The translations under genes were made by a program, and so were the position numbers. The notes beneath the pieces are model-generated. The model made no database searches. It was not told the DNA's origin and saw only the letters and a program-made list of their open reading frames with translations. A DNA stretch of 64,000 bases. It comes from Pseudoscleropodium purum. Taxonomy: Eukaryota; Streptophyta; Bryopsida; Hypnales; Brachytheciaceae. The first letter of the stretch is position 1. Each line of letters opens with the position of its first letter. The stretch is from NCBI GenBank assembly GCA_963969395.1, contig OZ017795.1, forward strand, positions 20,503,063-20,567,062. Direction: 5' to 3'. This document shows, in pieces, positions 12,111 through 25,030 of the stretch.

Positions 12111-13044
12111 TAGCAACCAACTCATTGGTAAAAAGAAAAGAAAAATATATAGGTAGTTGCCACTTTTATTAAATTCTCATATTTTAGTTGTTTCCCATTT
12201 AAAATCTGAGGCATGTACCTAGGTTGTAAGAGGTAGGGATGTTTTTAGGGCCACTTTATACTATGGCTGAAGGTTGAGAAGTTGTGGGTTTCCACCAATT
12301 ATATTTCAAGAAACCAAGAGTTTGACTTCTTGAGCCTTCACACTAAAAGGCACAATCCAAAGGCCATCACCCTCCAAATTGCCTACCTAGCAAGAAAAAT
12401 GCCCACAAAGTGATGGACTCTTGAAGAAAAGTTTGGGTTAGGCAAACTATGGTTGAGAGGCCATCAAATTTATCTATTTATTTGCTCTTTTCTTTGGACT
12501 CTCAACAAAGATTGACTACTCAATTCCATAGCCTCTCAACTTGGATGGCCATAGTGTGAAGTAGCCTTTAGATAAGGTAGGTATTGCTTTCGAGTTGGTT
12601 GTTAGGGGGGGGGGGGGGGGGGGGCTTGGAGTGCTTAGATATGGCAAGAGTGGAGGTTGTATTAGGGTTGGTGGTGGTGGGTAGCCCTTGCTTTGTTGTC
12701 TTTGTCTACCTGATGAAATTAAATTTAGAGTTTAGATTAAAACTTATATGTCTATGAATGAAGAGGATTGTAGCCTTTGCAAATTTGAAATTGAAAGAAA
12801 GTGGTTGGTGAAAATTTGATATTGGAGGAAAATGAAGTAGGAAATTTTGATAAGGAGAGGATAAAACCAACACTTTTAGAAAAAAAATCCATCTCCTTCT
12901 ACAAAGAGGAGGCAAAATTATTAGAAGAGATAAACAAAACTCTTCAAACATTACATCACATATGGTATTGAATTTCTAACCATTTTAGACATTGAAACAT
13001 TTGAATCAATGCTCTTGTAGAGTAAAATATGAAATTAATTAACC
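12111..13044. other. AT-rich spacer with a poly-G tract, no gene seen
   Basis: A nearly uninterrupted run of about 18-20 G lies at 12606-12624. The surrounding sequence has only short, low-complexity open frames. Nothing resembles a known family. Confidence 0.45.
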
Positions 13045-13780
13045 CCTTAGGACATGAATCCTTTAATACCCTTAAGATTCCTCACTATGTTTTCCCCCCA
13101 AATGCTCAAAAATTGCCATTTCTTATACAAGTACCAAATTTTTGAAAAAAACAATATTTTTTTGACAAATATAATTATAGGATCTTGAAGTATGTTGACT
13201 TGAAAACATGTGGTAAGAATTTCAAAAATTTCCCCTGCATGCATTACAAGATGTAAGCATTCAAATTCACTTAAATCATTTTTTTGGCCCTATGAAAAAT
13301 GGGGCAGCTGCACTTTACAAGCTCGCTTTTCTATGAAAAAATGTCCCAAATGGTGGTGCTTCTTTGGATTCTTTTTCCTAAACAAGTTTTCTAAATGCTG
13401 AAATTTTTTTAAATCATTTGGAATTGTATAACATATAGGGAAAAAATAGTAAGTAGGAAAAAGTAGAGAATGATTCAAAATACTAAATTGTTAAGAATCT
13501 ATTTATGAAATTGAAAAATGTCAACTTCAATGGTTGTAATGTTGTAATAAACAATCTACATCCTGTGATTTTATTTTTTTTGAAAAATACTTAAAGTTGA
13601 GTTGAATAAAAGGCTTCAAAGTTTATTTTAGAGTAGAGAATCCATAATTGCCCACAAACTGAAACTCTTCATAACTTTCGATTCATTGATGGAAATGGAA
13701 TGTTTCAAAAATTTTCACTTATGTATAGATCTTGAAAACTAATTTCAAGTTTTTATTTTTGAAGAAAGTGATTTAATTGC
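13045..13780 (-). repeat. Dispersed repeat family R1, inverted copy
   Basis: Read on the minus strand, this carries the same ordered blocks as 51880-52350 and 57050-58040: the ATGAAAGTTATGAAGAG block, then a TTGTAAAGTGCA block, then the ATCTTGCAATC and AAGATCCTAT blocks. Both halves of the repeat survive in this copy. No coding frame is evident. Confidence 0.6.
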
Positions 13781-16700
13781 ATGCCTAAGGAAAAAAAACA
13801 TATTATGCAATAATTTTTTACTCTTATTTTCAAATGTCTTGAAATGTAGTGAACTGTATAGGAAAGATATTCCTTGTCCACACCCTCTATTAAAGTTTCA
13901 GCTTGAAATATGCAAATTTCTAGTTACAAGTACATGCCCAAAATTGCTATGCTACTAAAAATAGTAAGCTAGTCTGTTAGGGGTTAAATCTCTACATATT
14001 TTTTGCTTATATCCTCCTATTAAGTTAGGCTTTTTTTTTTGTTTATTTATTACATTGAGATCTCCCGGACCATGAGTCCCCCATTTGCATGTTGGATATT
14101 GTCGGAAAACCCTTGGCGAGAAAGGGTGCATGAGCTTGGTTTTGTGGCATTCCAACCTACAACATGAAAGTTATTGAATTTCAAGAAAATTAGAAAATGA
14201 ATTTTATTTTCATCCTGACCGTGGTAACAACACGAGGCACACTAGTTTTTATAAATATACATATTATTTACCTCAATTTTTATCAAGTACATTACACAAA
14301 AAGTTAAAAAAATAAAGCATTGGTTGGGATGAATGAGAAGTTATATGGTCAAAAAAGCCCTTAGAACCTCTTTGTTCATTGTCTAGATTTTAGAAATCAA
14401 AGTGCAAAGGAATTAACTCATAAATTTAACTTTGGACAAAAATGATAAAATTTTGTGATAGATAGGTGTATAATTCAATCTTTATAATTCTTTATTTCTG
14501 GTTACATACTTCACCATGTACACTTTGGATTTTTTGATGGATAGCTACACTCTTCGATTCTATATTTTTTTAGAGTCTTTTTTTGAACACTTTTAGTTTT
14601 CTAAGTCTAAATAGGATTCTCTTTAAGAACAAGATATTCAAAATTTGACCAAGCAATAAACACAAATATACCCCAAGCCCACAAATTTGTGATTTTTTCA
14701 TCTACTTAAATGTTTGTAGATTCTTCTATTAATTCTCTTACATTAGTATTATATAGATTTTCAAAAAATCCTTTGCAAGTATTCTATGTTTCAAGGGATA
14801 TAAGTGTATTTTACCTCAAGAATGACACCTATAGATAAGAAACATAAAATCTTGAAAAATCATCATAACAAGCAATTTGATTTCAAAATTTTCTATTGGA
14901 GAAATTACAATATGCAATAGAGTTAATTGTAAAATCATTTAGAGCTTCCGTTTATGATAGGATACTCTATTTTGGTGTTGAAAATCTATTAATATCACTT
15001 TTTTGAATATAAATTATATAAAAATAAAAATTATACTATAATATTGCATACTGTAATATACGCATGTGGAACAAAAAATAGAACTTAGAATCTTGTTTTG
15101 TATTTGGTTCACCTATTTTTAGCCTTATCTTCAAAATTTTATAATAAATGAAATATTTTAAAATTAATAAAAATTATGATACTTATCTGTTATAGAAGAC
15201 ATGTAATTTCATCTCCAACTATTTTTGGTTCATACATTTATTAACTAGATAAGGATAACTATGACCATTAAAATTTTCAAACTTCAATATCCTTTATTAC
15301 ATATGTTCAATTTCCATTCATTACATTATTTAGCTAGGCTAATTGATCACTAGAATTTGAAGAAAGAGGATTGAATTAGATTAAAGGAACACAACAAATT
15401 AAGATTTTTTATACTTAAATTGTAAAGATTGAGAATTCAAATTAAAGTTTATAAATAATTGAAATATCCATTAATTATTTGATGAATTTCATGCAAAATT
15501 TTCCACCAATTGCAAACTTTGTATAGGTTTTGAATTTTGGTACAAAGTTTTAAGTCTCATACATTAGACATAGTATTGTATTAGGGCTCCTTAATATTTA
15601 TCTCTAGTATGTGTTGCACTCCTTCAATCGTTGTATTTTTTATCCAATATCTATGTTTGGATTTTCCTGCACATTATTGAACCAAAATACCTAAAAAAAA
15701 CCCCAAAAAACAAGCACTATATGGAATTGAGATGGAGTTTTATCTTCTTCAAGTAAACTCTGGATTAAAAGAAAAAGATAAAGAGTTTTAAACTTTTCTT
15801 TTTAGAGTGAGGTTTATCCATTATTGCATCCAACATTATTGAAAAATCATTGATACACATCTTCCAAGCTTTGAAGTGTTCAACATTCAAATGTTGCTTG
15901 TGTAATGCCCATTGGTTCTTTATCCTTCGGTTATCTTTTCTTTTTCCTTGTCATCAGAATTGATTAGCCTCTTTTTTGACATGGCAATACAATTGTGTAG
16001 AGCTCTAAGGCGGGTACCCCCCAAACCGCCATTTTTTTTTCTACTGTGCCTAGTTACTGTATAATCAGATTGGTCAAATTTTTGTATTTTCATGTTGGCC
16101 AATGAAAGAAGGTTCCAATGTATCAAAGAATGCAGCATTTGGGTAATGTATGCAGAAGTTATGAAGGGTCAAAGTTTATTTTGGTGAATGTTTCTTCAAC
16201 ATATGTAATTTTGGAGATATATATAGAGTAACGATGGTGGTTTAACTGAGGGTGAGATTTTGGGTGTACCCACAATAATTGCCTCTCATGATAAAGGCTT
16301 CAAATATGGTTATATAAGCATCAGTCTACTTGAAAAATGACTTGGAATTGTAGTGTTGGTAATGTCTAAATATTTAAGGTAGGAAGACTATTTAGCAACA
16401 CCTCATGTTTGATGACTTCTAAAAAAGAGAGGTGAGTCTTCAAAGCTAAGGATCCTATACTTACAAAGTGTTTTTTTCAAACTCACTATTTAGTGAAAAG
16501 ATGCAAACAACATGTTTTTGATTATCTCCCCCTCCACTTCCAATTTTCTAAAATCACAAACCATTGATTTGTTCACAAAGAAAAATTGAAACCAATCCCC
16601 AAGCCATTGCTCTAGAATAGGTATACGAAATATGAATATAGGTAAGGGGTATAAATATGAATATTGAGGACATACAGTGATACACGATTTGAATACGGAT

Positions 16701-19700
16701 ATCAAGGAATAGAAATCCTATATTGATTGCAGATCCCATTTTCACTTTGGAATTACAAAAAGGGTGGATGGATGGATTTAGGTTTGGATTTGGATTTGGA
16801 ATTTAAAAAAATTATGTTCTGGTGGGGGTTTGGAGGGTAATAAAATAAAAAATTCATTGCATTAAACTAATTTTTTGAAAACATGTTCTTTCACTATCCA
16901 TTCAAAATATAACATCATCTTATAATGTGCAATGTAGGAGGTCTACAAAGTGTACCTTTAAGAATTGATTGCATTTTCTTGAAAACTAAACTCCCTGATT
17001 TATTTTTTAGTAGATTTTCATAGAAAGAAAAACGGAATTGGTACTTAATTCATATTTTGTATATTTTTGTGGAATTACTTACAAATTTGTCAAGTTGAAA
17101 TGCAATGAACACTATAAGCACCTACCTCCTAAAATGTATACTTTTGGTACATTGAAGAAAGCAAAAATGTGCCTTTGCATTAGAAGAGACTATTAGGGTT
17201 TGGCCAATTTTAGAACCTCCTACTTTAGAAGTTTTGAGAATTAATCAATGGAAGTCAAAGAGGTCTTTAAGGTAATAAGTGAGAGTTGAAGCATTTTATA
17301 ATTCAAGATGTCTAATTAACCCTTGACTACTCTAACATCCGTGCTCTCAATGATGCCAATGTTTCAAGCCAATTTGGATGAATCCTTTAATTTATTGTTG
17401 CTTAGAAATTAGAACCCTACTTCCAAAGGCAAACTAGTTGAGTCAATTGATATCCCTAAATACTATTTCTATTGTTGAAAGTTTGGTAATCAATAAAAAT
17501 TTAGTAGGATAGACTATTTTACTTCAATTAAATTAAAATATTAAAATCTTACATAGAATATTTATAAATCTAGTAGAATTAATAAATCAATATATTAATT
17601 TTAAATTGTTTGTCAACCTTCAACTTTTCAAATTTTCTGATTTCAAAATTTTGAGATTGTAAAATTCAAAGATTTCATGCCCTCAACATTTGAAAATGTC
17701 ATAATTATAGTTTATAAGTTGATTATAATTGTCAACAAAGAGAATAATGAAACCCTAATGCAGTAATAATAATAACCCTTCTATCTTTGTAAGATGTTCT
17801 ATTTTTAAGGTGTTATTACATTTGCAATGATCTTTTATTTGCTATTATTGGTAGCTTTGCTATTAAAGTGTTCAATGAAAAAACTATATCATTTTAAAAT
17901 TTAAAACTATATCATATTTATATATATTTGTTTTCAATAAAATATTTTATTTATGAGTTTTTTTTAATTTTTTTAATTTTTAATTTTAAACTTTATAAAT
18001 AATTTATAATACTATAACTATAACTTGAAAATATTTTTTTTTTCATAAAATCACAATTTCACAATTTTATAATTTTAAATAATTAGAAGTCATCAATAGT
18101 AGTACAAAGAACATTATAGTATTACAATTCTTTCTCTTTGTCTCTATATCGCTGACTTTTGTTGCATCTTGTAACTAGGCCAATAAAAAATTTATACAAA
18201 TTCACATTAAAAAATAATAATAATGCTCAATATTAACCAAGATTTATTGGTTTTCTAATCTTATAACTAAAATTCTAATCTACTTGCCATCCTTAAACTT
18301 TAACATTTTAATATTTTTTTGAATTTGTGTACAATTTTGTGTATATCTTTCTAAGAATATATTTAAAAACCTTTCTCTATAAAATTGGTCAGAATATAAA
18401 AATATATTTAAAAAAATTCTAATATTATTTTGCATAAATAAGAAGAAATTTGGATAAAACATTTTTTAGAAGCATTCTATTCATCATCTTAAATAGGGAC
18501 TTTGGAGTGTTGAGGGATTAACTTTAGAAGGATGAGCCCATAACCATTGATATCAAGCTTCAATGTTCATCACCTATTTGTTTCCATTTTGTAATTAGAT
18601 ATGAATGAAAATTTTTATGTTTATTTTTTCACAGATGAAATCATACGTCTACAAAAGGTAATAGAATTTTCAAATGTTTAAAGAAAAATATGAAGCTATT
18701 GTAAACTTTTTTAGAAAAAATGAAGAAAATTTATATCAAATACAAAAGATACTTCAAAAATCTGAAATTTTTTCATTGGATATACATTTGTGTATAACAT
18801 CATGGTATAAATCAAAGTTATTGGGTCATTCTAAAATTTAAAAACCAACAAACCGTGCAAAATTCATATTGCTATAAAGTATTGAAATTTATGAATTTTT
18901 CAAAATTTTCAGACAATGTAGAAACTGCACTTGATATAGTTCATTTCATTATTTGAACTCAAATTCAAAAAATATAATTTTTATGGCTAAATTTCACATC
19001 AAGAATAAATAAAAGAAATGGCCAAAATATATCACAAGGGGGATATGTGAATTAGGCATCTTCTTTTCTAGAAAAATCAATAATAGTATGATGAGGGAGA
19101 TTTGCAATACTATTCTTTGAAAGTGTACTCAAGCAACTTTTGAATTTTTTTTGGATGAAACATGACATTTTTTTTCCATTCTACAATCTTAGATGAAGTC
19201 ATCCATTGACACTTAATATCCAAAATGTTCTTCTAGGGTCAAATATGAAACAAACAAAGTCAACTTGATAGATTTTTGTGACAACAATGTATCCAAGTGC
19301 TTTACATTTACAAAAACTCTCAAGATATATGGAAAAATATGCTACAAACTAATGGTTTATAAAATTTGCAATGCAACTTGAATCTACAAAAATATCCATC
19401 ATGTCTTAGCTTGTACCCTTAAGCACCTAGGGACCCAAAGTGTCCTCTCAAAGCCCAATTCAAAGTGCTGCAACTTTTGCATTTGATGTCTAAATTTAAA
19501 TAAACTTGTTAGAAAATTTGCGTCCTCTCCTAGTTTGTATGTTAAAATTTTCAAAGCAATCCAAGACGAAATGATTTTTTAGAAGTCATTTCAAATTCAC
19601 AAGTTCAATTTGAGTTCACCAAATTGCAATTTAATAATTGCAACTTTGGGGGCTTGTATCTCCATCCAATGTTTGTTTTCAATAAAAATTTATTGGTTTA

Positions 19701-20448
19701 TATTCCCCTTGAAGTCTAGTTATCGTGGTAAAATTTTCATGTCAATCTAAGTTCTATTAATGTTTATGAGCAATTCAAAGTTCATAATCAGAAATTTTTG
19801 GAATATGGTGAATTTTGGTGGCTTGTTTCTTCTTCATACAATATCCATTTCCAACAATTTTTTCATGGGAAAATTGCACATACTAGTTTAGTTTGTGTAC
19901 TAGTAAAATTTCATATCAATCAAAGAAGTTATGAGTGATAAAGAAGCACTTTAGTAGAAGGATACTCAACCTCATATGTGATTCTTGCACTTTTTTTGCT
20001 ATTTTTTGGCATTTCAAAGTCATTTTGTAGGCACAATGAGTCTATTGAATAAAATTTTCTTTCACCAATGTCTTTTTAGGTTGGTTTTGAAGCATGTTGT
20101 AGTTTCAATTTTTTCTCAATTTGCATAAGCTTCGAAATTGAATTTCACCTCCAAATGTGTTGCTATGAAAATTTTAGCATTAATTTTCAATACTAAAACA
20201 TTATAATCTTGCAATCTATGTGGTTAAATGACTCCAAATTTGATTCATGTCACCCACAACACGTGCATTACAAGATGGTACAGTTGAGATTTCTATTCCT
20301 TAACGATGTTTAGACCTATAACACTTCAAAAGCAATGATGTTTTCAAACCCAAAAGGTCCTAGGCTTTCAGGAGTCAAACAACATGTTAAGAGAATCGTG
20401 CCAAATCATTGTTATTGTACATCATGGTTTTGACTAAATTGTTGATAA
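13781..20448. other. AT-rich gene desert
   Basis: Very high AT content with dense stops in all six frames. Open frames of 60-73 codons occur only by chance and are low-complexity. A diverged foldback arm lies at 16960-17225, and a degenerate ATATGAATA-type run lies at about 16610-16720. About 14280-14400 resembles 38210-38380. A short R1 fragment lies near 20205-20290. Nothing else could be assigned. Confidence 0.5.
16960..17225 (+). repeat. Diverged single-arm copy of the foldback repeat
   Basis: Shared ordered blocks include TTTGTGGAATTA, AAGTTGAAATGCA, CCTCCTAAAATGTA and TTGGTACATTGAAGAAAGC. This is the most diverged of the arms found and has no opposing partner nearby. Confidence 0.6.
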
Positions 20449-21829
20449 GTGTTTTCTATATTTTTTTGGAATGTTTCAACCTATTGGACCTACTTCAATA
20501 GTGAATATAGTTTGTCAAGCACCGCGTTTATGCTACAAAGTCAAAGCACTATTCACTATTCACTTTTGTATGCCCCACCGCACAAACTTTGGACAAACAA
20601 AGTGACTTGCTTCCATGAGATTTTTTATTCTTTTTTGGTATGCTCTCCATTCAAGATTCCAAGTGAATGTCCTTTAAGGATTATGGTAGAAGTACCTATT
20701 TTGAACTACCCCATATAATGGTTTTATAGATTGACATGTTGTAGACAACAATTGGATGCACTGTTCATTACAAAAGATCCTTCATTTGTACCTTCTCATT
20801 CCCTCATCTCTCTTCCTTCTTGGCTTACAAAGAAGTGCCAAAGCTAACCATCACAAATAAGTCTAAAAAGATAGGAATGGGTCTAGATGAAAAATCCACA
20901 TTCATATTGAATAAAATATTCTTCCTTAGGAAAAAAACTCCTTTTTTTTACATTCTTCCTCATCCTTGTGTTTGGACACATTGACCTCAATTTCTCAACA
21001 AATTTACCATACCCTGAAATGCTTAAGTTATCACAAATAGGTACTTCTACCTTGATCTATCAAGTATCTCAAAACCAAGAACTTGAGTCAACTCCTAATC
21101 AGAACCAAAAATCAGAAATCAAGAAACTTTAGAATGTCCAAATGTAGATGTGAATTGAGAGAAAAATGAGAAAAGCGCAGGTCAGAAAGCTTTCAGGTTC
21201 CAATGAGACATGTGAGTGATTCACGGCAGATTAAAACATGGATCAAGCCCTGGGCTGCAACGTATGTCAACAGAGTATTCAACAGAGTCCCTCGAAATGA
21301 CCCTGAAGTTGACTCAAAACGATGCCAGGAGCACCGATTTCACTAACGAACATACTGAGGGTTGTCACAGGAGTAACCTTGAATTATTAGAACGCGCGCA
21401 AAGATGCAGTTTAGCACCTGAGCATTTGATAACCCTGCAATCTAGAGTACGAATCTTCAAAAATAGAGAGTACTCTTGCTTCTTCTACATGTTCACCAGT
21501 TCCTATCCTATTATATATAACCTTTCTGGTGTGATGACCAAAAGTAAAAATTCTATGAGAGATCAGCATTAGCCATGACCTCCCAAAACTCCAGCAAAAC
21601 AGAAGCATGAATACGATCCTGTGGGAAACGGTCTCCAGGTAGGTATCTTCTACGAGGCTCTTCAGGTGCCGCTCTTAGAAGGATGAACTAATCAAGAGAT
21701 CACAATATGCTGGAAGGGAGAGAGGAGGCTACAGGTCCCTGGCAAGGACTTGTATTGCCGTTTGTTCTTTGATACCCAAGTGGGTAAAATTTACAGCTTC
21801 GAATCAGGCATCAATAGTCGAGGGTATTA
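20449..21829. other. 3' flank of the STR11-type gene
   Basis: From about 21160 the base composition rises toward that of the gene to its right, consistent with a 3' untranslated region of the minus-strand rhodanese gene, which stops at 21832-21830. The plus-strand open frame at 21216-21572 lies here but has no family similarity and is probably chance. Left of 21160 the sequence is AT-rich without features. Confidence 0.35.
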
Positions 21830-24756
21830 TCAATGCCGTAGGTAAGCAAGTAACTCAGAAAGTTGCTGTGAACCGAGGAAAAACAAGTCCACGGCTAGCA
21901 TGAGTAGTACCTGCGCAAGTCAATACCAGGTCTTCAGAAAACCACTAAATGAAACAAATACACCTAAGCACTTTTACAGGTTACAATTAATGTGATTCTG
22001 GGAAAGCAATACTTGGATGGTAAAAGAGAGATCACTGATTACAGTATTGGATGTTCAATTTCAGATAAGCAAAGGCGGGACTGACCACTCTGCCGAACAA
22101 CATTGCCCGGTAACCAAACCCCAGCTTGGAAGCTTCAGATCTCTGCACATCAGTCCATCTGCAGCACAAAACCCGTCAATTGATCGATCAACCGCGGCTG
22201 CATCGTCAATTTCTCACGGCAGTATTTTCAACAAGCCTAAAACGTGTGAAGAAATCACCTACCAACAGAAGAGAACCCAAAAATAGAAAGAGGAACTTAT
22301 ATCTAAGAAATTACAATGTAGAAGTGCATAAATACTATGTGAGTACCAAACTAGTCACGGGTCGTCACCAACAACTAAGGACTTTCCAAAAGAATCTGAC
22401 CCGATAGGATCTAAATTATGACCTCCAGCAACCGAGATTCTTACCCAAGAAACTCTGACACTCCACCAATGCCTGCAAGTTTGAAAGGCTGGGGGCCTTC
22501 TCTTTCAAGTTCCTGGAAAGAAAAAGCAGGGAAAGCACAGGCGCAAACATTATCATCTGTGCTGAATGTTCGTTCACAGTTACGACAGAGAAGCAGTGAA
22601 TGTCGATTCAAGGTCCTTTCGCAACAGTTCATGTTAGCAGATTTACAAATGCAATATGAATCGACACAGAAGGCATGGGGAACTAATATTTAGGGATTAA
22701 CACAGATTCTAGAGCCAGGCAAGGAAATTAAATCTAGAACGTACCCCCTCATTGACGGCATCGAGACCTCCACTCAGCCAGTACAAGTTCCTATACCCCA
22801 CTTTGTATAGTTGCTCACATGCTGCTAATGACCTGCAGCATATACATAAGAATCTCTGAGCGTTAGGCTACAAGTTAAGGTTTGGAAATAATAATGCCTG
22901 ACAATTACACAGGGCTCGGAGATGTCAAGGTGACGCAGGCAAAGGTATCGTACAGGCATGGAGTTTTGTATTACAAATTCTTACCGGAGACCTTTCTGAC
23001 AGGCAACAACGATTTTCGAGCTCTTCGGTATTCTTGCCACAATATCTGGCATAAAACGTCTGCAAAATTACACCATGTACCGATACAAACATAAGTCACT
23101 TCATCTGCGCACAATCACAAAAGGGAATACACGTGCCACAATGTAGAACGTTTCCGACTGCTTGTAGACACTACGCTCCCCAAACAGCTAGCAATTGAGT
23201 AAAAAGATTTTAGAACAGAGGCGGAGAAAATGCAGGGACAGATTGGCCGATAGAGGCGATTAAGCATAAAACTTACTCATTATACTTCATCAGAGCTTGC
23301 CCGCTCCACCAACCACCTAAAACAACATCGACACCCGAAGTGAGATGTCTAGAAAAATTGCACCCCTCCCATTTATCAGTTTTAAGACTTGAATGCCTAA
23401 TAGACTGACGCGGACACTTAAAAAATTGACCACATCGATCAGTCCTGATTGGTTATCAGATTTAAATTTCTATCCTCATCATCGATCATCCACAACCAGC
23501 CCAATGCACTACCTTGGGATGTCTCAAATAAAGTGCTGATACCACATACCCATTGTCAATTTTTGAATCTTGCTGTAGAGAGTTGCGGGATCAGCATTCT
23601 TGTTAACATCATACATGGGAATCCAGATTGAACCCTTCACCGAAGCCTGCAGATAATGACACAGTTCTCATATTTTTCAGCTGTAGCTAGTAGAATAAAA
23701 ATAAGCTAAGTCCGACAGTTTATGATCGCGAACTGACAAGTGATAAATATAAATTCTCTACAAATAGGTACCTTAGAGTGTTCAGTTGAAGGGCGCACAT
23801 CCAGAAAATAGTAGTCACCACTGTTTATATGCTCCCCTGCTTCTCGAGCAGACACGGAGATCCACGATCCGTTTCTCAACTGCACTAGTGCAAAATATAG
23901 CTCAAGCTGTCAGCCAAACTAAATTATATATGCCGAACGATAGTTCTTACAAATCCAGTTTGAATCATCAAAATCTCTTGACCGGCATGTAATTAATAAC
24001 AGCAAAAGTCGAATTCTAACGCTGAGAGCAACCGAAAAAAGATCCACTTGCCTGTGTTTCCCACCGTCCCTGCGCAGCTTGCATCTTCTTCATTTGTTGA
24101 GCCAAATTCGCCCGCATTGGTTGAATCTGTAGGCACGATCTTGATCAGTCTCAACGGTTCCACGACGGAGGAAACCATAAACCCAAATCAAATCAAATAA
24201 GAAATCAATGTTATTTAACAATGCACAACAAAAACAGAACTTAAATCTCGAGTCTAATTGACCAAACTCACAATGCATCCACACCTAAATTGTGACAACT
24301 ACCTAAATGCAACTCACCAAATCTTGCCTAGTTAATGCATTTTGTTTTTGAGAACGCGCACCACCTCAACACCAATACTTGCGCCAGTACTAGATCGTCT
24401 ATCGATAAAAAAAGAATTCCCTGTAACTTTTACACGCAGTATCCAAATAATGCATTCTCTCATGCTTTCGAATCCTCGTTTAAAAGAAGTGCACAATTCT
24501 GTAAAGAAAATCCAGACACTATTTTCAAAGAGAGCTTAAATTTAGTCTAAGCTAAGTTTCGTACCGACGCAGGAGCCGAAGTAGATGAATGCAAACCGTG
24601 CGCTCTCCTCAGAAACCCTGCATTGTGACTCCCGAAGCTCGCCATCTGCGAAAGCTCCTGTGCAACTCGCCCTCCTTCCTGAGAGCATCCTTCCGTGCGT
24701 AGAAACTGCGAAGACGACGACGATGCGACTGCACCGGACGCCATAGCCGCCACCAT
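21830..24756 (-). CDS. STR11: Chloroplast rhodanese-like protein, STR11 type, ten exons
   Basis: Exons in transcription order: 24756-24565, 24126-24052, 23879-23772, 23646-23550, 23316-23277, 23059-22985, 22832-22745, 22512-22445, 22158-22089 and 21910-21830. They sum to 894 nt (297 aa) with matching phases at every junction. Residues 1-64 are Ser/Ala-rich and fit a transit peptide. The rhodanese domain has FLDVRPS (about 113-119), GGWWSG (158-163) and the active-site loop ACQKGLRS with catalytic Cys191. The family blocks PQPFKLAGIGGVSEFLGW (about 232-249) and a hydrophobic C-terminal segment (about 271-290) follow. Order and length match Arabidopsis STR11 (292 aa as I recall it). Known: rhodanese domains carry sulfur on the Cys; the substrate of STR11 is not established. 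Intron 2 has a GC donor. The start is the first in-frame ATG, and a stop lies upstream at 24783-24781. Confidence 0.92.
23880..24051 (-). other. GC-AG intron of the STR11-type gene
   Basis: The 172-bp intron begins ACACAG|GCAAGT and ends GTGCAG|TTG. The GC donor is flanked by an otherwise strong consensus. Skipping it is not possible without losing the residues that join the helical segment ending WETQ to the start of the rhodanese domain. GC donors form a small, known minority of plant introns. Confidence 0.75.
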
Positions 24757-25030
24757 TGCTACCCGTGTCAAACGACTTCTTCAATCAGGAATCGCCAAAC
24801 TTGGAAGCTCAAACCACCACGAAGCTAGGAAAGGAATAAGCCCGACTGCGGGGCACAAATCTGAAACAACCGCAACATCGGGAATGCACACAATCATGAA
24901 GGAGATGCTAGTGCTGCGGCGATGATGCTCAAGGCCGATGAAGGCCGAGTCCAATGGAAAGGATAAGATGAGCGCTAACATTGTGCGACCAGAGGTCGGG
25001 GGTTCTATTTAGCGGTCGGAAGATGTTACC
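24757..25030 (-). promoter_or_regulatory. 5' leader and promoter region of the STR11-type gene
   Basis: GC-rich sequence directly upstream of the start codon; composition falls near 25080. A possible TATA-like run (TATATAATT) lies at about 25133-25141, roughly 375 bp upstream of the ATG, but it is only a weak candidate. About 24735-24915, including the start of exon 1, recurs in decayed form at 60275-60455. Confidence 0.45.

Noticed and set aside
12606..12624. Poly-G run, with a similar poly-C run at 44965-44982
   Set aside because: Simple homopolymers without associated structure; lengths may also be sequencing artefacts.
23273..23316. Stop codon TAA apparently ending the rhodanese protein after KYNE
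   Set aside because: The stop lies inside the donor GA|GTAAG; splicing there continues in frame into the exon carrying the catalytic loop.
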